Source: Legionella gresilensis (GTDB lineage Bacteria; Pseudomonadota; Gammaproteobacteria; Legionellales; Legionellaceae). Taken from it: 44,286 nt of DNA. Each line of letters begins with the position of its first letter. Positions within the stretch are counted from its first letter, which is position 1. This document shows, in pieces, positions 35,230-43,201 of this stretch. The position numbers were made by a program, and so were the translations under genes. The stretch spans positions 34,027 through 78,312 of the forward strand of contig NZ_CAAAHX010000014.1 in NCBI RefSeq assembly GCF_900639865.1, read 5' to 3'. The notes below the pieces were generated by a model. It was not told the origin of the DNA. It did no database searches and saw only the letters and a list, made by a program, of their open reading frames with translations.

Positions 35230-35750
35230 TTATAGTTTTGCTTCTTGGTTTGCCTCTTTTAAAATTTTAAAACCATATTTAATCCCTATTCCTGCCAGAA
35301 CTACGCTGATAATTAAATCGGGAAGAGGAGATTGGAACACCATTACTAAAACACCCGATAAAACAATACCTAAATTAATCAACATATCATTACTTGTAAA
35401 AATGTAAGAAGCTCTCAGGTGAGCCCCTTCTTTTTGGTATGAGCGCAATAAGTATAGACAAACAAGATTGGAAAGAGAATTTATAATAGCTGTAATGATC
35501 ATAGCAAACCCTATAGGTTCACTAATTCCACCAAACTTTTGTACTATTTCCACCATTAGTGCTAATCCAAGAATAATTAACAAAGATCCGGATAAACGAG
35601 CCGCTCTTGCTTTGGCCTGATGTGATTTTCCTACTGCATAAATAATAACAATATAAACACCTGCATCAGCAAGGTTATCAAGTGCCATTCCCAAAAGACC
35701 TTCTTTAAGGTACTACGTTCTGCTTTATTATGGTTTAATTCTTCTTCCAT
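35230..35750 (-). pseudogene. second CDF-family exporter, first helix deleted
   Basis: A start at 35750 gives 'MEEELNHNKAERSTLKKVF', the normal N-terminus of this CDF subgroup. The frame is then lost, and 'GMALDNLADAGVYIVIIYAVGKSHQAKARAARLSGSLLIILGLALMVEIVQKFGG' continues in another frame from 35694. Helix 1 and the helix 1-2 loop are missing, so a deletion of about 25-30 codons joined the two parts. The rest is intact: 'DNLADAGVY' is the helix 2 metal motif and 'SNDMLINLGIVLSGVLV' helix 5. This subgroup naturally lacks the long cytoplasmic tail. It is convergent with the other broken CDF gene. Confidence 0.8.
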
Positions 35751-35862
35751 ATCCTGCTCATAATTGTTTCTTTGCAGAAAATTTAACTATTCTCAAAGAG
35801 TAGTGCATCTGAAAAGTAATATAATTTTACTGCATTAAAAATTAATAACTAATCAAAGTTAA

Positions 35863-36037
35863 TTAGCATTCATGATAACATTTCCAATTTCTGAAAAGAT
35901 AATAATTCTTATGTCCTGGAGCCCACGGCTCTTCCTTTTACAATTGTTCAAAAATAAAATTAAGAAGTTAACTACCCTTCTCTGTCAATTTTTTTCAAAT
36001 CACGCTTAAATTGAGTCGCTAATTCTAATTCAAGCAT
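35863..36037 (-). pseudogene. YafQ-type mRNA interferase toxin, decayed
   Basis: The ATG at 36037 overlaps the end of the antitoxin gene, as in intact DinJ-YafQ operons. The frame gives 'MLELELATQFKRDLKKIDREG' and stops at 35972. About 20 codons on, another frame reads 'EQL' stop 'KEEPWAPGHKNYYLFRNWKCYHEC', recognisable as the YafQ middle ('L....L...Y.DH.L.GNWKGYRECHI') with drift, and then stops again. The catalytic C-terminus (His-Ser-Asp-Leu-Phe end) is gone. The toxin is therefore dead while the antitoxin is intact. Confidence 0.82.
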
Positions 36038-36290
36038 TATCTATAGAATCCCATACATCCTGCATTGTTTTAAACCGTTCACCTTTACCTGATTCTAGTT
36101 CTTTCATCGCATCACACGTTCGTTTATTTGGTATTTTTACTTCAAATGGAAGGCCATTTTGAAGGCATACCTGGCTATAAAATAAGCGAATCGCCTCGGC
36201 TGATGATAAACCTACTTTGTGTAAAATAGCCTCTGCTTCTAGTTTAAGAGCAGGCTCAATACGGGCATTAATTGTTGCTGCCTTATTCAT
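36030..36290 (-). CDS. dinJ: DinJ/RelB-family antitoxin
   Basis: From the ATG at 36290 (GGAG 7-10 bp upstream) the protein has 86 residues: 'MNKAATINARIEPALKLEAEAILHKVGLSSAEAIRLFYSQVCLQNGLPFEVKIPN'. This is the ribbon-helix-helix of DinJ/RelB antitoxins, with 'GLS.AEAIRLFYSQV...NGLPFEVKIPN' almost as in E. coli DinJ. The C-terminal toxin-wrapping part runs to 'MQDVWDSIDNA'. It should repress its own promoter. A longer frame begins at 36332 but lacks a binding site. The toxin downstream is decayed, so the antitoxin may persist as a regulator, or to counter the same toxin made elsewhere. Confidence 0.92.
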   Translation of the reverse strand: MNKAATINARIEPALKLEAEAILHKVGLSSAEAIRLFYSQVCLQNGLPFEVKIPNKRTCDAMKELESGKGERFKTMQDVWDSIDNA

Positions 36291-36565
36291 CTTATGAACT
36301 CCAAAGATTTCTATAAGTAAATTGTATAACAAATGCGTTACATTTTAAATTTTCTCTGTTTTCAATATCATAAAAAAGTTACTGACTCGTGATATAGGCG
36401 TCTCGTAAAACGACCCTTTTTTGAGACTTTTTTAGCGCCCTACCCTGCCTTACCAAAAACCCTTATGCAGCACCACTTCTAATCATGGCTATATTTCTCA
36501 AATACCCGTATAATAAATCAAAGTATTGAAAACCCATCAAAAACAATAATAATTGAGAAAAAGTA

Positions 36566-37126
36566 ATGTCACGCTTAATTGGCTATGCCCGCGTCAGTAC
36601 CCTTGAGCAAAATTTAAACTTGCAAGTGGATGCCCTGCTAAAAGCAGGTTGTCAGAAAAATCTTATTTTTAAAGATAAAGTTTCCGGCTCCAAAACTGAG
36701 CGGCCTGGATTAAATCAATGTTTAGAAAATTTAACTTCTGGAGATGTATTAGTCGTTTGGCGTCTTGACCGATTAGGTCGCTCAATGGTGCATTTAGTAA
36801 CGCTTATTGAAACGTTACGAGAAAAAGGGGTTGGTTTTAAATCATTATGTGATGGGGCGATTGATACGACCACTGCTTCTGGTGAGTTAGTCTTTAATAT
36901 TTTTTCTTCCATGGCCCAGTTTGAACGACGACTCATTCAAGAGCGAACTCAAGCAGGGCTCTCTGCTGCGCGAGCAAGAGGCAGAAAAGGTGGACGCCCT
37001 AAAGTAGACGGCTCCAAAATTCAAGCTGCTAAGCGTATGCACCAAGATAAAGCCCTAGCCATTGCCGATATTTGTAAAGTTCTTAATATTTCGAAACCAA
37101 CTTTGTATCGTTATTTATCAGATTAA
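36566..37126 (+). CDS. Tn3-type resolvase / serine recombinase, intact
   Basis: The 186 residues start 'MSRLIGYARVSTLEQNLNLQVDAL' with nucleophile Ser11. 'DKVSGSKTERPGLNQCL', 'GDVLVVWRLDRLGRSMVHLV' and 'FNIFSSMAQFERRLIQERTQAGLSAARARGRKGGRPK' follow: the catalytic domain, the long E helix and the arm. The C-terminal helix-turn-helix is 'ADICKVLNISKPTLYRYL'. All are present, so it should be active. No transposase accompanies it, so it may serve as a plasmid multimer resolvase, which fits the nearby replication region. It could also act on the half-sites around 12650-14570, but this is speculation since the two recombinases differ. Upstream DNA (36480-36560) should hold its res site. Confidence 0.93.
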   Translation: MSRLIGYARVSTLEQNLNLQVDALLKAGCQKNLIFKDKVSGSKTERPGLNQCLENLTSGDVLVVWRLDRLGRSMVHLVTLIETLREKGVGFKSLCDGAIDTTTASGELVFNIFSSMAQFERRLIQERTQAGLSAARARGRKGGRPKVDGSKIQAAKRMHQDKALAIADICKVLNISKPTLYRYLSD

Positions 37127-37290
37127 AAACGTAAAGTAATTTTCACAGTTTTTTACTATTATTAATTTTAACTCACTGAAAAACTATTTAATCGTTTAAA
37201 AAAGGGAGCATTGTCACTAGCACAGAAAGTCTAGAATTAAGTTTTTTAAATTAAATATTCTCTGTGTTTAGGAACAGAAAGGAATAATTT

Positions 37291-38985
37291 ATGAAACAGT
37301 TTAACAAACCACATGTATCCATATCGAAAGTTGTTTTTTCTGGTGGAAATGAGTTTACTCTTTCCCCACAGGATAAGATAATAATTGTTGGACCAAATAA
37401 TAGCGGAAAATCACAATCTCTTCGTGAAATTTCGGAAATTTGTCAAAATGGTAAACTATCACAAGCAGTTGTGATTTCTGATCTAGAGATTAAAAAATCA
37501 GGAAGTACTGAGGATTTTAAAAAATTTCTTCAGAGTGAAGCAGAATACATTAATGGTTATTATAGTTATAAAGATTGGCATTTACATGAAAACATGATTA
37601 ACCACTGGTCCTCTAGCCCTTATCTTATAAATAATCTCGCTATAGGATTTATTAAATTAATCGCAGCTGAAGAACGTTTAACAATATGTAAGAAGCAATC
37701 AAGTATTTCTCCAGGTCAACAAAAATCAAAACCACAACATATTTTATACGATGATGAAGAGCTTATGAAAAAAATAAGCACTCTCTTTTATCATGCGTTT
37801 AAAGAAGATCTTATGTTTGATTTTAGAGGAGGAAGCGTTCTGCCAATTCATGTCGGAACCATTCCAAATAAAGAAGTATTAATTAACCGAGTTGGCGACG
37901 AATATGTAAATAGAGTTCGCAAAAATCCATTGCTAGATAAACAAGGCGATGGTATGAAGAGCTATGCCGGCATTTTGTTTGAGGCTATTGTAGCAAATCG
38001 AGATATCACTTTAATTGACGAACCAGAAGCTTTTTTGCATCCACCTCAAATGCGGCGATTAGGGGAAACTCTTTCCTCTAAAGTTTCAGGACAGCTTATT
38101 GTTGCTACACACAGTAGTGATATTCTTCGTGGATTTTTAGAAGGTACTCGCGGAAATATTAGAATATTAAGAATTTGCAGAGAGAACGATGTAAACAAAG
38201 TTTATGAAGCATCTCAAGAAGTCATAAGAGAACTTTGGAGGCAACCTGTTCTTCGTTACTCAACTGCCCTGGAAGGAATTTTCCATGAGCAAATAATTAT
38301 TTGTGAAGATGATAGTGACTGCCGTTTATTCGATTCAATTGCAGACTATATATCAGCATTATCAGAAAAACCTTGGAAAGATACATCATATATTCCTTCT
38401 GGCGGAAAACATAACATACCTAAAATAGCTGCTGTATTACTTAAAGTTGGGGTTCCAGTTAAGGCTGTTTTCGATATGGACTTTTTATCTGATTCTAATT
38501 TAGTAAAATCAACAGTTGAAGCATTTGGCGGTGTTTGGACGCAATTAGAGGGCTTATGGAGGCGTATTGACTGCGAAGTGCGCAAAGGAATTGAAATTAA
38601 AACTAATGATGAAATAAAAAATGAAATAATCAAATTATTAAACGATAGTGCTACAAATGATTCTCTTCCAAGTAAAAATGATATTTCAAATATAATGAAT
38701 CAAAATAAAGCCTGGGCCCAAGTTAAAAGATACGGTATTACTGCTATTCCTCGCGGTGATGCTCAAAGATATTACAATGAACTTAAAGCAAAGTTAAATG
38801 AAATTGGGATATTTATAGTGCCTGTAGGAGAAGTTGAAAATTTCAATCCCGAAGTTGGATCCCATGGGCCAAAATTTGTTACTAAACTTCTAACAGATTA
38901 TCCATTAGATAGTACTTGTTTAAGCCCACTTAAGAGTTTTGTGACAGAAATTCACGAAGGAATTATAAAATCTGACAGTGTTTAA
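37291..38985 (+). CDS. OLD-like AAA ATPase with TOPRIM-type domain
   Basis: The 564-residue protein has Walker A 'GPNNSGKS' at 34-41, a signature-like 'GDGMKSY' near 225, Walker B 'ITLIDEPEAFLHPPQ' near 245, and H-loop 'ATHSSDIL' near 273. From about 330 it reads 'IIICEDDSDCRLF', 'YIPSGGKHNIPKI' and 'VKAVFDMDFLSD', the Glu...Gly...DxD pattern of a TOPRIM nuclease domain as in OLD proteins. OLD enzymes are ATP-dependent nucleases, and several act against phages, alone or with a helicase (Gabija). No GajB-like helicase or other partner lies beside it, so I place it near class 1 OLD. A fused PARIS-like AriA-AriB arrangement is another option. It has AAGGAATAA as binding site and its own promoter region. 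Confidence 0.85.
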   Translation: MKQFNKPHVSISKVVFSGGNEFTLSPQDKIIIVGPNNSGKSQSLREISEICQNGKLSQAVVISDLEIKKSGSTEDFKKFLQSEAEYINGYYSYKDWHLHENMINHWSSSPYLINNLAIGFIKLIAAEERLTICKKQSSISPGQQKSKPQHILYDDEELMKKISTLFYHAFKEDLMFDFRGGSVLPIHVGTIPNKEVLINRVGDEYVNRVRKNPLLDKQGDGMKSYAGILFEAIVANRDITLIDEPEAFLHPPQMRRLGETLSSKVSGQLIVATHSSDILRGFLEGTRGNIRILRICRENDVNKVYEASQEVIRELWRQPVLRYSTALEGIFHEQIIICEDDSDCRLFDSIADYISALSEKPWKDTSYIPSGGKHNIPKIAAVLLKVGVPVKAVFDMDFLSDSNLVKSTVEAFGGVWTQLEGLWRRIDCEVRKGIEIKTNDEIKNEIIKLLNDSATNDSLPSKNDISNIMNQNKAWAQVKRYGITAIPRGDAQRYYNELKAKLNEIGIFIVPVGEVENFNPEVGSHGPKFVTKLLTDYPLDSTCLSPLKSFVTEIHEGIIKSDSV

Positions 38986-39685
38986 ATAACTCAGTCAGAT
39001 CTAATAAATTTTTATAATAATGAGCACTTAGTAGTGCTGTATAAGAATAATAAAAATAATTCAGGCTGATCTTTCTAGCTCTTGTACTTTGGTTTGATGA
39101 CTGGAAAAGAGTGTCACTAATAATAAAATTACTGTCCTAAAAGCCACCAGATGTTATTAAAATAGCTACTCAAAAATAAATTAGTTACTAAATAATTTCA
39201 CCTTACTAATACAAAATATTAAAACGTGTTGCTTTACTTTCTTGAAAAGTAAACAACGGAGTACTTAATAATTTAGTATATTACCAATGCAGAAATATCA
39301 GCTCATAACTTTCAAAAGAGGTCCTGAAATAATGATTTGAGGACCTCTTCAATAACTGTATATATTCTTGAACGTCAGTACCTTTTATTTTTTGTAAGAG
39401 TTCCTTTTTTAGTTAAAATACATTCTTTTAAGGATGTTAAATAAAAAATCATCGCTAGAAACTATTACTTGTGGCACTGCCCCTAACCTACTCCCAAAAA
39501 TTATAAATTAATCTTTTGAAGTGGAACTGGTTATTGATAGTTATTTTTTGTTTAGGTGACTTAAGACTAGAGCTTAAATTGAAAATAAACTTAAAAATCT
39601 GAATTAGAAAAATAGTTTATAAGCCTCTCTGCAAGAATTCTCAAATATAATTACTCTTACTTAGATTAGTTTTTGTGGCAGATTT
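38986..39685. other. 700-bp gap with one strong hairpin
   Basis: No coding frame of note. AAGAGGTCCT (39316-39325) and AGGACCTCTT (39340-39349) form a perfect 10-bp stem with a 14-base loop. It lies 330 bp after the OLD gene, far for a terminator. The rest looks like eroded sequence. A small RNA cannot be excluded. Confidence 0.4.
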
Positions 39686-40141
39686 TTAGAAAATTTCCTT
39701 TCTTAAATACAATTTAGCCATATAGCCTTCATTATAATAACCCATAGACTGATAGAAATCATGAGAGCCATCTTTTGCTCGTCTTAAGCCCGACGTAAGA
39801 TCAACGATACAAGGACTTGACTGCTTTGCGAATTCTTCAGCCTTCTCCATTAATTTCCTTCCAATACCCTCACCCCTAAAATTTTTATCAACGACCAATC
39901 CTTCAATGTGAATCCGCGTGGTAGGCGAAACAAAAAGATAGCTTTTTGACCAGGCTACCCAACCAACAACAATACCTGCCTTTTCAGCAAGAAAAATCTC
40001 ATAACCGTCTTGTTTAGTAAAAACCTCAAATTGTGCTTTTAATATTTCAAGCGATAGTGGATACCCTAATTGCTCTATTAAAGGCAGGAAGCTTGGAGCA
40101 TCCTCTATTAGCGCTTTACGTATAGTAATGTCTAATGTCAT
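39686..40141 (-). CDS. GNAT acetyltransferase
   Basis: The 151 residues read 'MTLDITIRKALIEDAPSFLPLIEQLGYPLSLEILKAQF', typical for small GNAT enzymes with the AAC(6')/RimI layout, then 'YEIFLAEKAGIVVGWVAWS', 'RIHIEGLVVDKNFRGEGIGRKLMEKAEEFAKQ' with acetyl-CoA loop 'RGEGIG', and 'SGLRRAKDGSHDFYQSMGYYNEGYMAKLYL'. The last part is the common 'S...R..A..FY...GY......F...L'. Substrate unknown; some relatives modify aminoglycosides or other amines, but no such function can be claimed. It stands between the OLD gene and the replication block. Confidence 0.88.
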   Translation of the reverse strand: MTLDITIRKALIEDAPSFLPLIEQLGYPLSLEILKAQFEVFTKQDGYEIFLAEKAGIVVGWVAWSKSYLFVSPTTRIHIEGLVVDKNFRGEGIGRKLMEKAEEFAKQSSPCIVDLTSGLRRAKDGSHDFYQSMGYYNEGYMAKLYLRKEIF

Positions 40142-40320
40142 ATTTTTCTCTGCTAATTTTTTTAATAATGGAACGACTTAACCAAATAATCCTCTTATCT
40201 TAGCTAATGTGCTAAAATGGTTGTCTATTTTATGAGTTAATTTACTATTATCTAGCGCTCACATCCTCAACGCATACTTAGCTTAGATTTTAGCGACTTT
40301 TATATAAATACCACACAGCC

Positions 40321-40343
40321 TTATCCACAGAAATTGTGTATAA
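40321..40343. promoter_or_regulatory. inverted pair of DnaA boxes, candidate origin element
   Basis: TTATCCACA (40321-40329), a perfect DnaA box, is followed after five bases by TGTGTATAA (40335-40343), the complement of TTATACACA. They lie in a 296-bp AT-rich gap just beyond the 3' end of the Rep-like gene. Such placement suits a plasmid origin, but the boxes alone do not prove it. Confidence 0.55.
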
Positions 40344-40437
40344 CATATTGCAGTGCGAAATAAATATATCAACAAAACTCTATAATTGTTCTCACTTCCC
40401 TTATAAACCAGCTTTTCTTTACTAATCTTTACCTCTT

Positions 40438-41808
40438 CTAAGCAGCATGATGAGTATACAAGTCATACTCTAGCTCTGAAATAGTATTTTCAAGACGAAT
40501 AAGTTCGGTTTGTAAATGTTCATAGGTTTGTTGCTGTATATTAATTTCTTTATGCCCTTTTGGTAAGGATTCAATGGTTTCACAGAGTTTTTCAAATTGT
40601 CGATTAATACTTAATCGCAATACATCGGCTTTATCTTGGAGATGATTTAATTGGTGCGTTTTTTCGCTACGTTTATCAGGTCCTGCTTTAAACGCTGGAG
40701 CGAGTTCCTGCTCAAGCGTTATAATATCCTTTGTAAGGCTAAAAGATTCGTCTTCTAATTGATTAAGTTGCCGTTTGATAGAATCCAGCAAGGCTTTTTT
40801 ATCAATTCCCTTCTCTTGGCCTTGTAGAGCCAGCTCTAAATATCTCTTTTCACTATGGATAGCATGTCGAATGTTCCCTAATGCATCTTGCTTTTGTTTA
40901 AGCAAACGGTTTTTTTCAAAATGGGAGGTTTTTACAGATAACGCGTCTTGCTTGTTTTCCTTAGCTACTAATTTGCCAGATGTTTGTTTAAAGTGTTGGC
41001 CATAATCAGCGTGATTATAAAAGCCCTTTGGTGTACGCCAACGTTTTTCCCGCAAAAGCTTAGCAATAATTTGCACCTTATGCTGAATAGTCTCAACCTG
41101 CTTTAGCTGCGGTTGATTTATTAATGTAAAAATAATTTCTGCAAAGGTTTGCTCAGGTGATGAAAAGTGAACTTGATGCTCATGGCTTAAATTATTCATC
41201 ATGCCCTTAATATAATTTTTTGTTCGCTCTCCTACCCTCTCCCCAATTATTTTTTCAATTGGATAGATTGGATAGAGTGTTTGGTTAAGGGGCTTAGACA
41301 ATTTTTCCACATTTTCTTGACAACTAACTGTACCGTTAACTAGATAATTATGATCTTTTTCTTTATTTATAAATAAAGACTTTTTGTCTTTTTCGATCTC
41401 GCCATCTTGATTTAAAAAAGTGCATGGCGTTGTATGAGCATCAGTTAACTTTGTTGTTTCTTCCTGTATCTGAAGCAAATCAAGTAGTTTTTGGGTCACT
41501 CGAATATAGAGGCGTTTTGTGACACGAAAGCCATTTTTAGTCGATGCACTGAGCTTGCATGCCCGCTCGATTAATCCTTTTTGCTCAAACTCTTCTAAGT
41601 AGCGACTAATAGATCGTTCTGATAAGGCTAAGTCTTTAGCCATTTGTGATAAGGTCCTGGTAAACCAAATCTCCTCATCATTAAGCGTGTAGTTGGATAT
41701 CTGCCACCAGAAGATACACTTATCTAAAAAGACTGCTTTATTATGGCTTTGGGTGTAGTCGACCAACCTACCAAAATGAGCATGAAAAATTGAACAAAAA
41801 TTCCCCAT
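40438..41808 (-). CDS. plasmid replication initiator-like winged-helix protein
   Basis: The first 120 residues contain 'CIFWWQISNYTLNDEEIWFTRTLSQMAKDLALSERSISRYLEEFEQKGLIER' and 'NGFRVTKRLYIRV', a winged helix-turn-helix as in plasmid Rep and helix-turn-helix proteins of Legionella plasmids. The middle (150-300) has 'ERTKNYIKGMMNNLSHEHQVHFSSPEQTFAEIIFTLI' and 'REKRWRTPKGFYNHADYGQHF'. Residues about 300-456 are strongly charged with coiled-coil heptads. AAGGAAAT lies before the ATG. Neighbouring repeats, DnaA boxes and par genes support a role in replication. No standard Rep_3 or RepA domain signature is clear to me, so the call rests on context. Confidence 0.65.
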   Translation of the reverse strand: MGNFCSIFHAHFGRLVDYTQSHNKAVFLDKCIFWWQISNYTLNDEEIWFTRTLSQMAKDLALSERSISRYLEEFEQKGLIERACKLSASTKNGFRVTKRLYIRVTQKLLDLLQIQEETTKLTDAHTTPCTFLNQDGEIEKDKKSLFINKEKDHNYLVNGTVSCQENVEKLSKPLNQTLYPIYPIEKIIGERVGERTKNYIKGMMNNLSHEHQVHFSSPEQTFAEIIFTLINQPQLKQVETIQHKVQIIAKLLREKRWRTPKGFYNHADYGQHFKQTSGKLVAKENKQDALSVKTSHFEKNRLLKQKQDALGNIRHAIHSEKRYLELALQGQEKGIDKKALLDSIKRQLNQLEDESFSLTKDIITLEQELAPAFKAGPDKRSEKTHQLNHLQDKADVLRLSINRQFEKLCETIESLPKGHKEINIQQQTYEHLQTELIRLENTISELEYDLYTHHAA

Positions 41809-41851
41809 AGATAATTTCCTTATCTTTGTTGTTTTTTTTAGGGAACGTAGC

Positions 41852-41976
41852 TACAATATAGATTGAGTAAAAACTAAATTTAAGCAAGGTAATCTTTCTT
41901 AATTTTAGTATGAATTAGCAGACGTTCCTAGCTAATATCTTAAGTTATGAAGAGTTGGCGCTCTTCATAACTATTC
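41852..41976 (+). ncRNA. possible antisense RNA opposite the rep leader
   Basis: The rep gene is read leftward from 41808. On the plus strand, TTGTTT (41829-41834), 17 bp, TACAAT (41852-41857) could start a transcript running through the rep leader. GTTATGAAGAG (41944-41954), loop, CTCTTCATAAC (41961-41971), then TATTCTTTT form a good intrinsic terminator on that strand, though no plus-strand gene precedes it. The transcript would be about 110 nt. Copy-control antisense RNAs of many plasmids have this layout. The -35 is poor. Confidence 0.35.
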
Positions 41977-41980
41977 TTTT
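41944..41980 (+). terminator. intrinsic terminator-like hairpin
   Basis: A perfect 11-bp stem (GTTATGAAGAG / CTCTTCATAAC) with a six-base loop TTGGCG, followed by TATTCTTTT on the plus strand. It lies 136 bp upstream of rep. Confidence 0.65.
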
Positions 41981-42123
41981 AATTCACTATCAACTTGTCA
42001 TTATTCCTGTCCTTTTTTCAGAAAAACAAATAAAAAATCAATATTTAATAGATTGTCATTTCGGTAATTTTGGGTAGCAAATCTTTATATGTCAATAATT
42101 TTTTTTTTCGATTTAAAGGCAAA

Positions 42124-42217
42124 TTGATAGCTTTTTGCTAGCAGATTGATAGCGAAAATAGAGCATATTGCTAGGTATGGAGCTATAAATTGCTAGCAAT
42201 ATGCTAGCAATATGCTA
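42124..42217. repeat. iteron-like repeat cluster between rep and par operon
   Basis: TTGATAGC occurs at 42124 and 42146, TTGCTAGC-type words at 42135, about 42168 and 42189, and ATGCTAGCAATATGCTA ends the cluster. The words are close to the TGATAGC motif upstream of parA (43183-43628). They may bind the partition RHH protein (centromere) or the Rep protein (iterons). Confidence 0.6.
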
Positions 42218-42227
42218 TTTTAAAAAA

Positions 42228-42515
42228 TTAATTATCTTCTCGAATTTCTTTTAATTTTCTCTTTATTGCTGGTCTTAATAACTCTAAACATACAGCATTC
42301 ATAGATATACCTGTTAAGCTTACAATTTCTTGTATATCATGCCAGAAACTTTCAGGGGCCCGAATAAAGATACTTTTTGTAGGTTCCTTTTCTTTTTTGC
42401 GAGGCTGATAAGAATTTTCCTCACCTGTTTTATCAAAACGTAAAAATTCAGCCTCTTTCTTTTTCTTTTCTTCAGGTGTTAGAGGGGGTTTTTTGAATGG
42501 TGGTTTCTCAGACAT
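42228..42515 (-). CDS. ribbon-helix-helix partition partner (ParG/ParB-like)
   Basis: The ATG at 42515 lies inside the parA end, overlapping its stop by 8 bp (ATGTCTGA). The 95-residue protein has a disordered, Lys/Pro-rich N-terminus (MSEKPPFKKPPLTPEEKKKK) and, from about residue 50, 'TKSIFIRAPESFWHDIQEIVSLTGISMNAVCLELLRPAIKRKL', a ribbon-helix-helix DNA-binding unit. A basic flexible arm plus RHH is the build of ParG/Omega-type centromere binders, which stimulate ParA ATP hydrolysis through the arm. A longer frame to 42587 exists but would overlap parA by 80 bp without a binding site. The repeats on both sides of the operon are its likely sites. Confidence 0.8.
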   Translation of the reverse strand: MSEKPPFKKPPLTPEEKKKKEAEFLRFDKTGEENSYQPRKKEKEPTKSIFIRAPESFWHDIQEIVSLTGISMNAVCLELLRPAIKRKLKEIREDN

Positions 42516-43149
42516 GGAATACTTCCTCATATAGGGATAAAATTTCTGCTGAAGCTTTTTTATCCTCTGGAGATATTTCCTGAACACAGCAACCTAAAAT
42601 AGCAGCCTTTCTATAAGCTATTCTTTCACTAACGATGGTATCGATTGAAGTAAGTTCATCAAATTCTTCTAAATACATAGAGGCTTGTTCTCCTTCCTTA
42701 ACACCCGGATTCGGGGAGGCTTGATTAATCAATACAAAAGCTTTTAATTTTTCATTTATTGAACGAGCATCTTTTATATGACTATTAATTTTGGCTAAAG
42801 TCCAAAGATCAAATTGAGATGCCCTTAAAGGGAAAAAGGCTTTATCTGCTACAAGAAGGGAGGTTCTTAATTCCAATGAGTCACGGCCACCAGCATCAAT
42901 AATAATATCATCGAATTTGCTTTTTAAGGCTAATATTTCTTGCTTAACATTATCGAATTTCTGTATGGTTGTTACACGTGGGCTATAACTATTCTCATCG
43001 CGAGTTAAAGACCAAAAGCTAGCAGTTTTCTGAGGATCTGTATCGACTAGAAGTGGATCAAATCCATCTATAGCTCTTGTTGCAGCTAAATTCGTAGCTA
43101 AGGTTGTTTTTCCTGTCCCACCTTTTTCACCACCAATTAAGATAATCAT
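42508..43149 (-). CDS. parA: ParA-type partition ATPase
   Basis: The 213-residue protein starts MIILIGGEKGGTGKTTLATNLAATRA, a deviant Walker A (KGGTGKTT) with the signature Lys. 'DPLLVDTDPQKTASFW' is the A' motif and 'FDDIIIDAGGRDSLELRTSL' Walker B. The short form without N-terminal DNA-binding domain is class Ib (ParF-like), which goes with small RHH partners, exactly what follows. It positions plasmid copies before division. The promoter region upstream has a TGCTATCA-TAT-TGATAGCA palindrome 34 bp from the start codon. Confidence 0.95.
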   Translation of the reverse strand: MIILIGGEKGGTGKTTLATNLAATRAIDGFDPLLVDTDPQKTASFWSLTRDENSYSPRVTTIQKFDNVKQEILALKSKFDDIIIDAGGRDSLELRTSLLVADKAFFPLRASQFDLWTLAKINSHIKDARSINEKLKAFVLINQASPNPGVKEGEQASMYLEEFDELTSIDTIVSERIAYRKAAILGCCVQEISPEDKKASAEILSLYEEVFHV

Positions 43150-43182
43150 TTTATTTTTCTTCCTAAATTATACACACAAAAA

Positions 43183-43201
43183 TGCTATCATATTGATAGC
43201 A
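43183..43201. promoter_or_regulatory. par operator palindrome
   Basis: TGCTATCA, TAT, TGATAGCA: a perfect inverted repeat directly before parA. It is the best-conserved member of the repeat family and a natural operator for the RHH partner. Confidence 0.7.

Noticed and set aside
36400-36440. Tn3 terminal repeat near the intact resolvase
   Set aside because: CGTCTCGTAAAACG recalls the Tn3 end, but the GGGG tip is missing and no partner repeat was found. The GTCTC...GAGAC-TTTTTT layout is equally well a terminator.
37291-39685. Gabija system
   Set aside because: No UvrD-like helicase (GajB) follows the OLD-like gene; the next 700 bp are empty and then an acetyltransferase begins.
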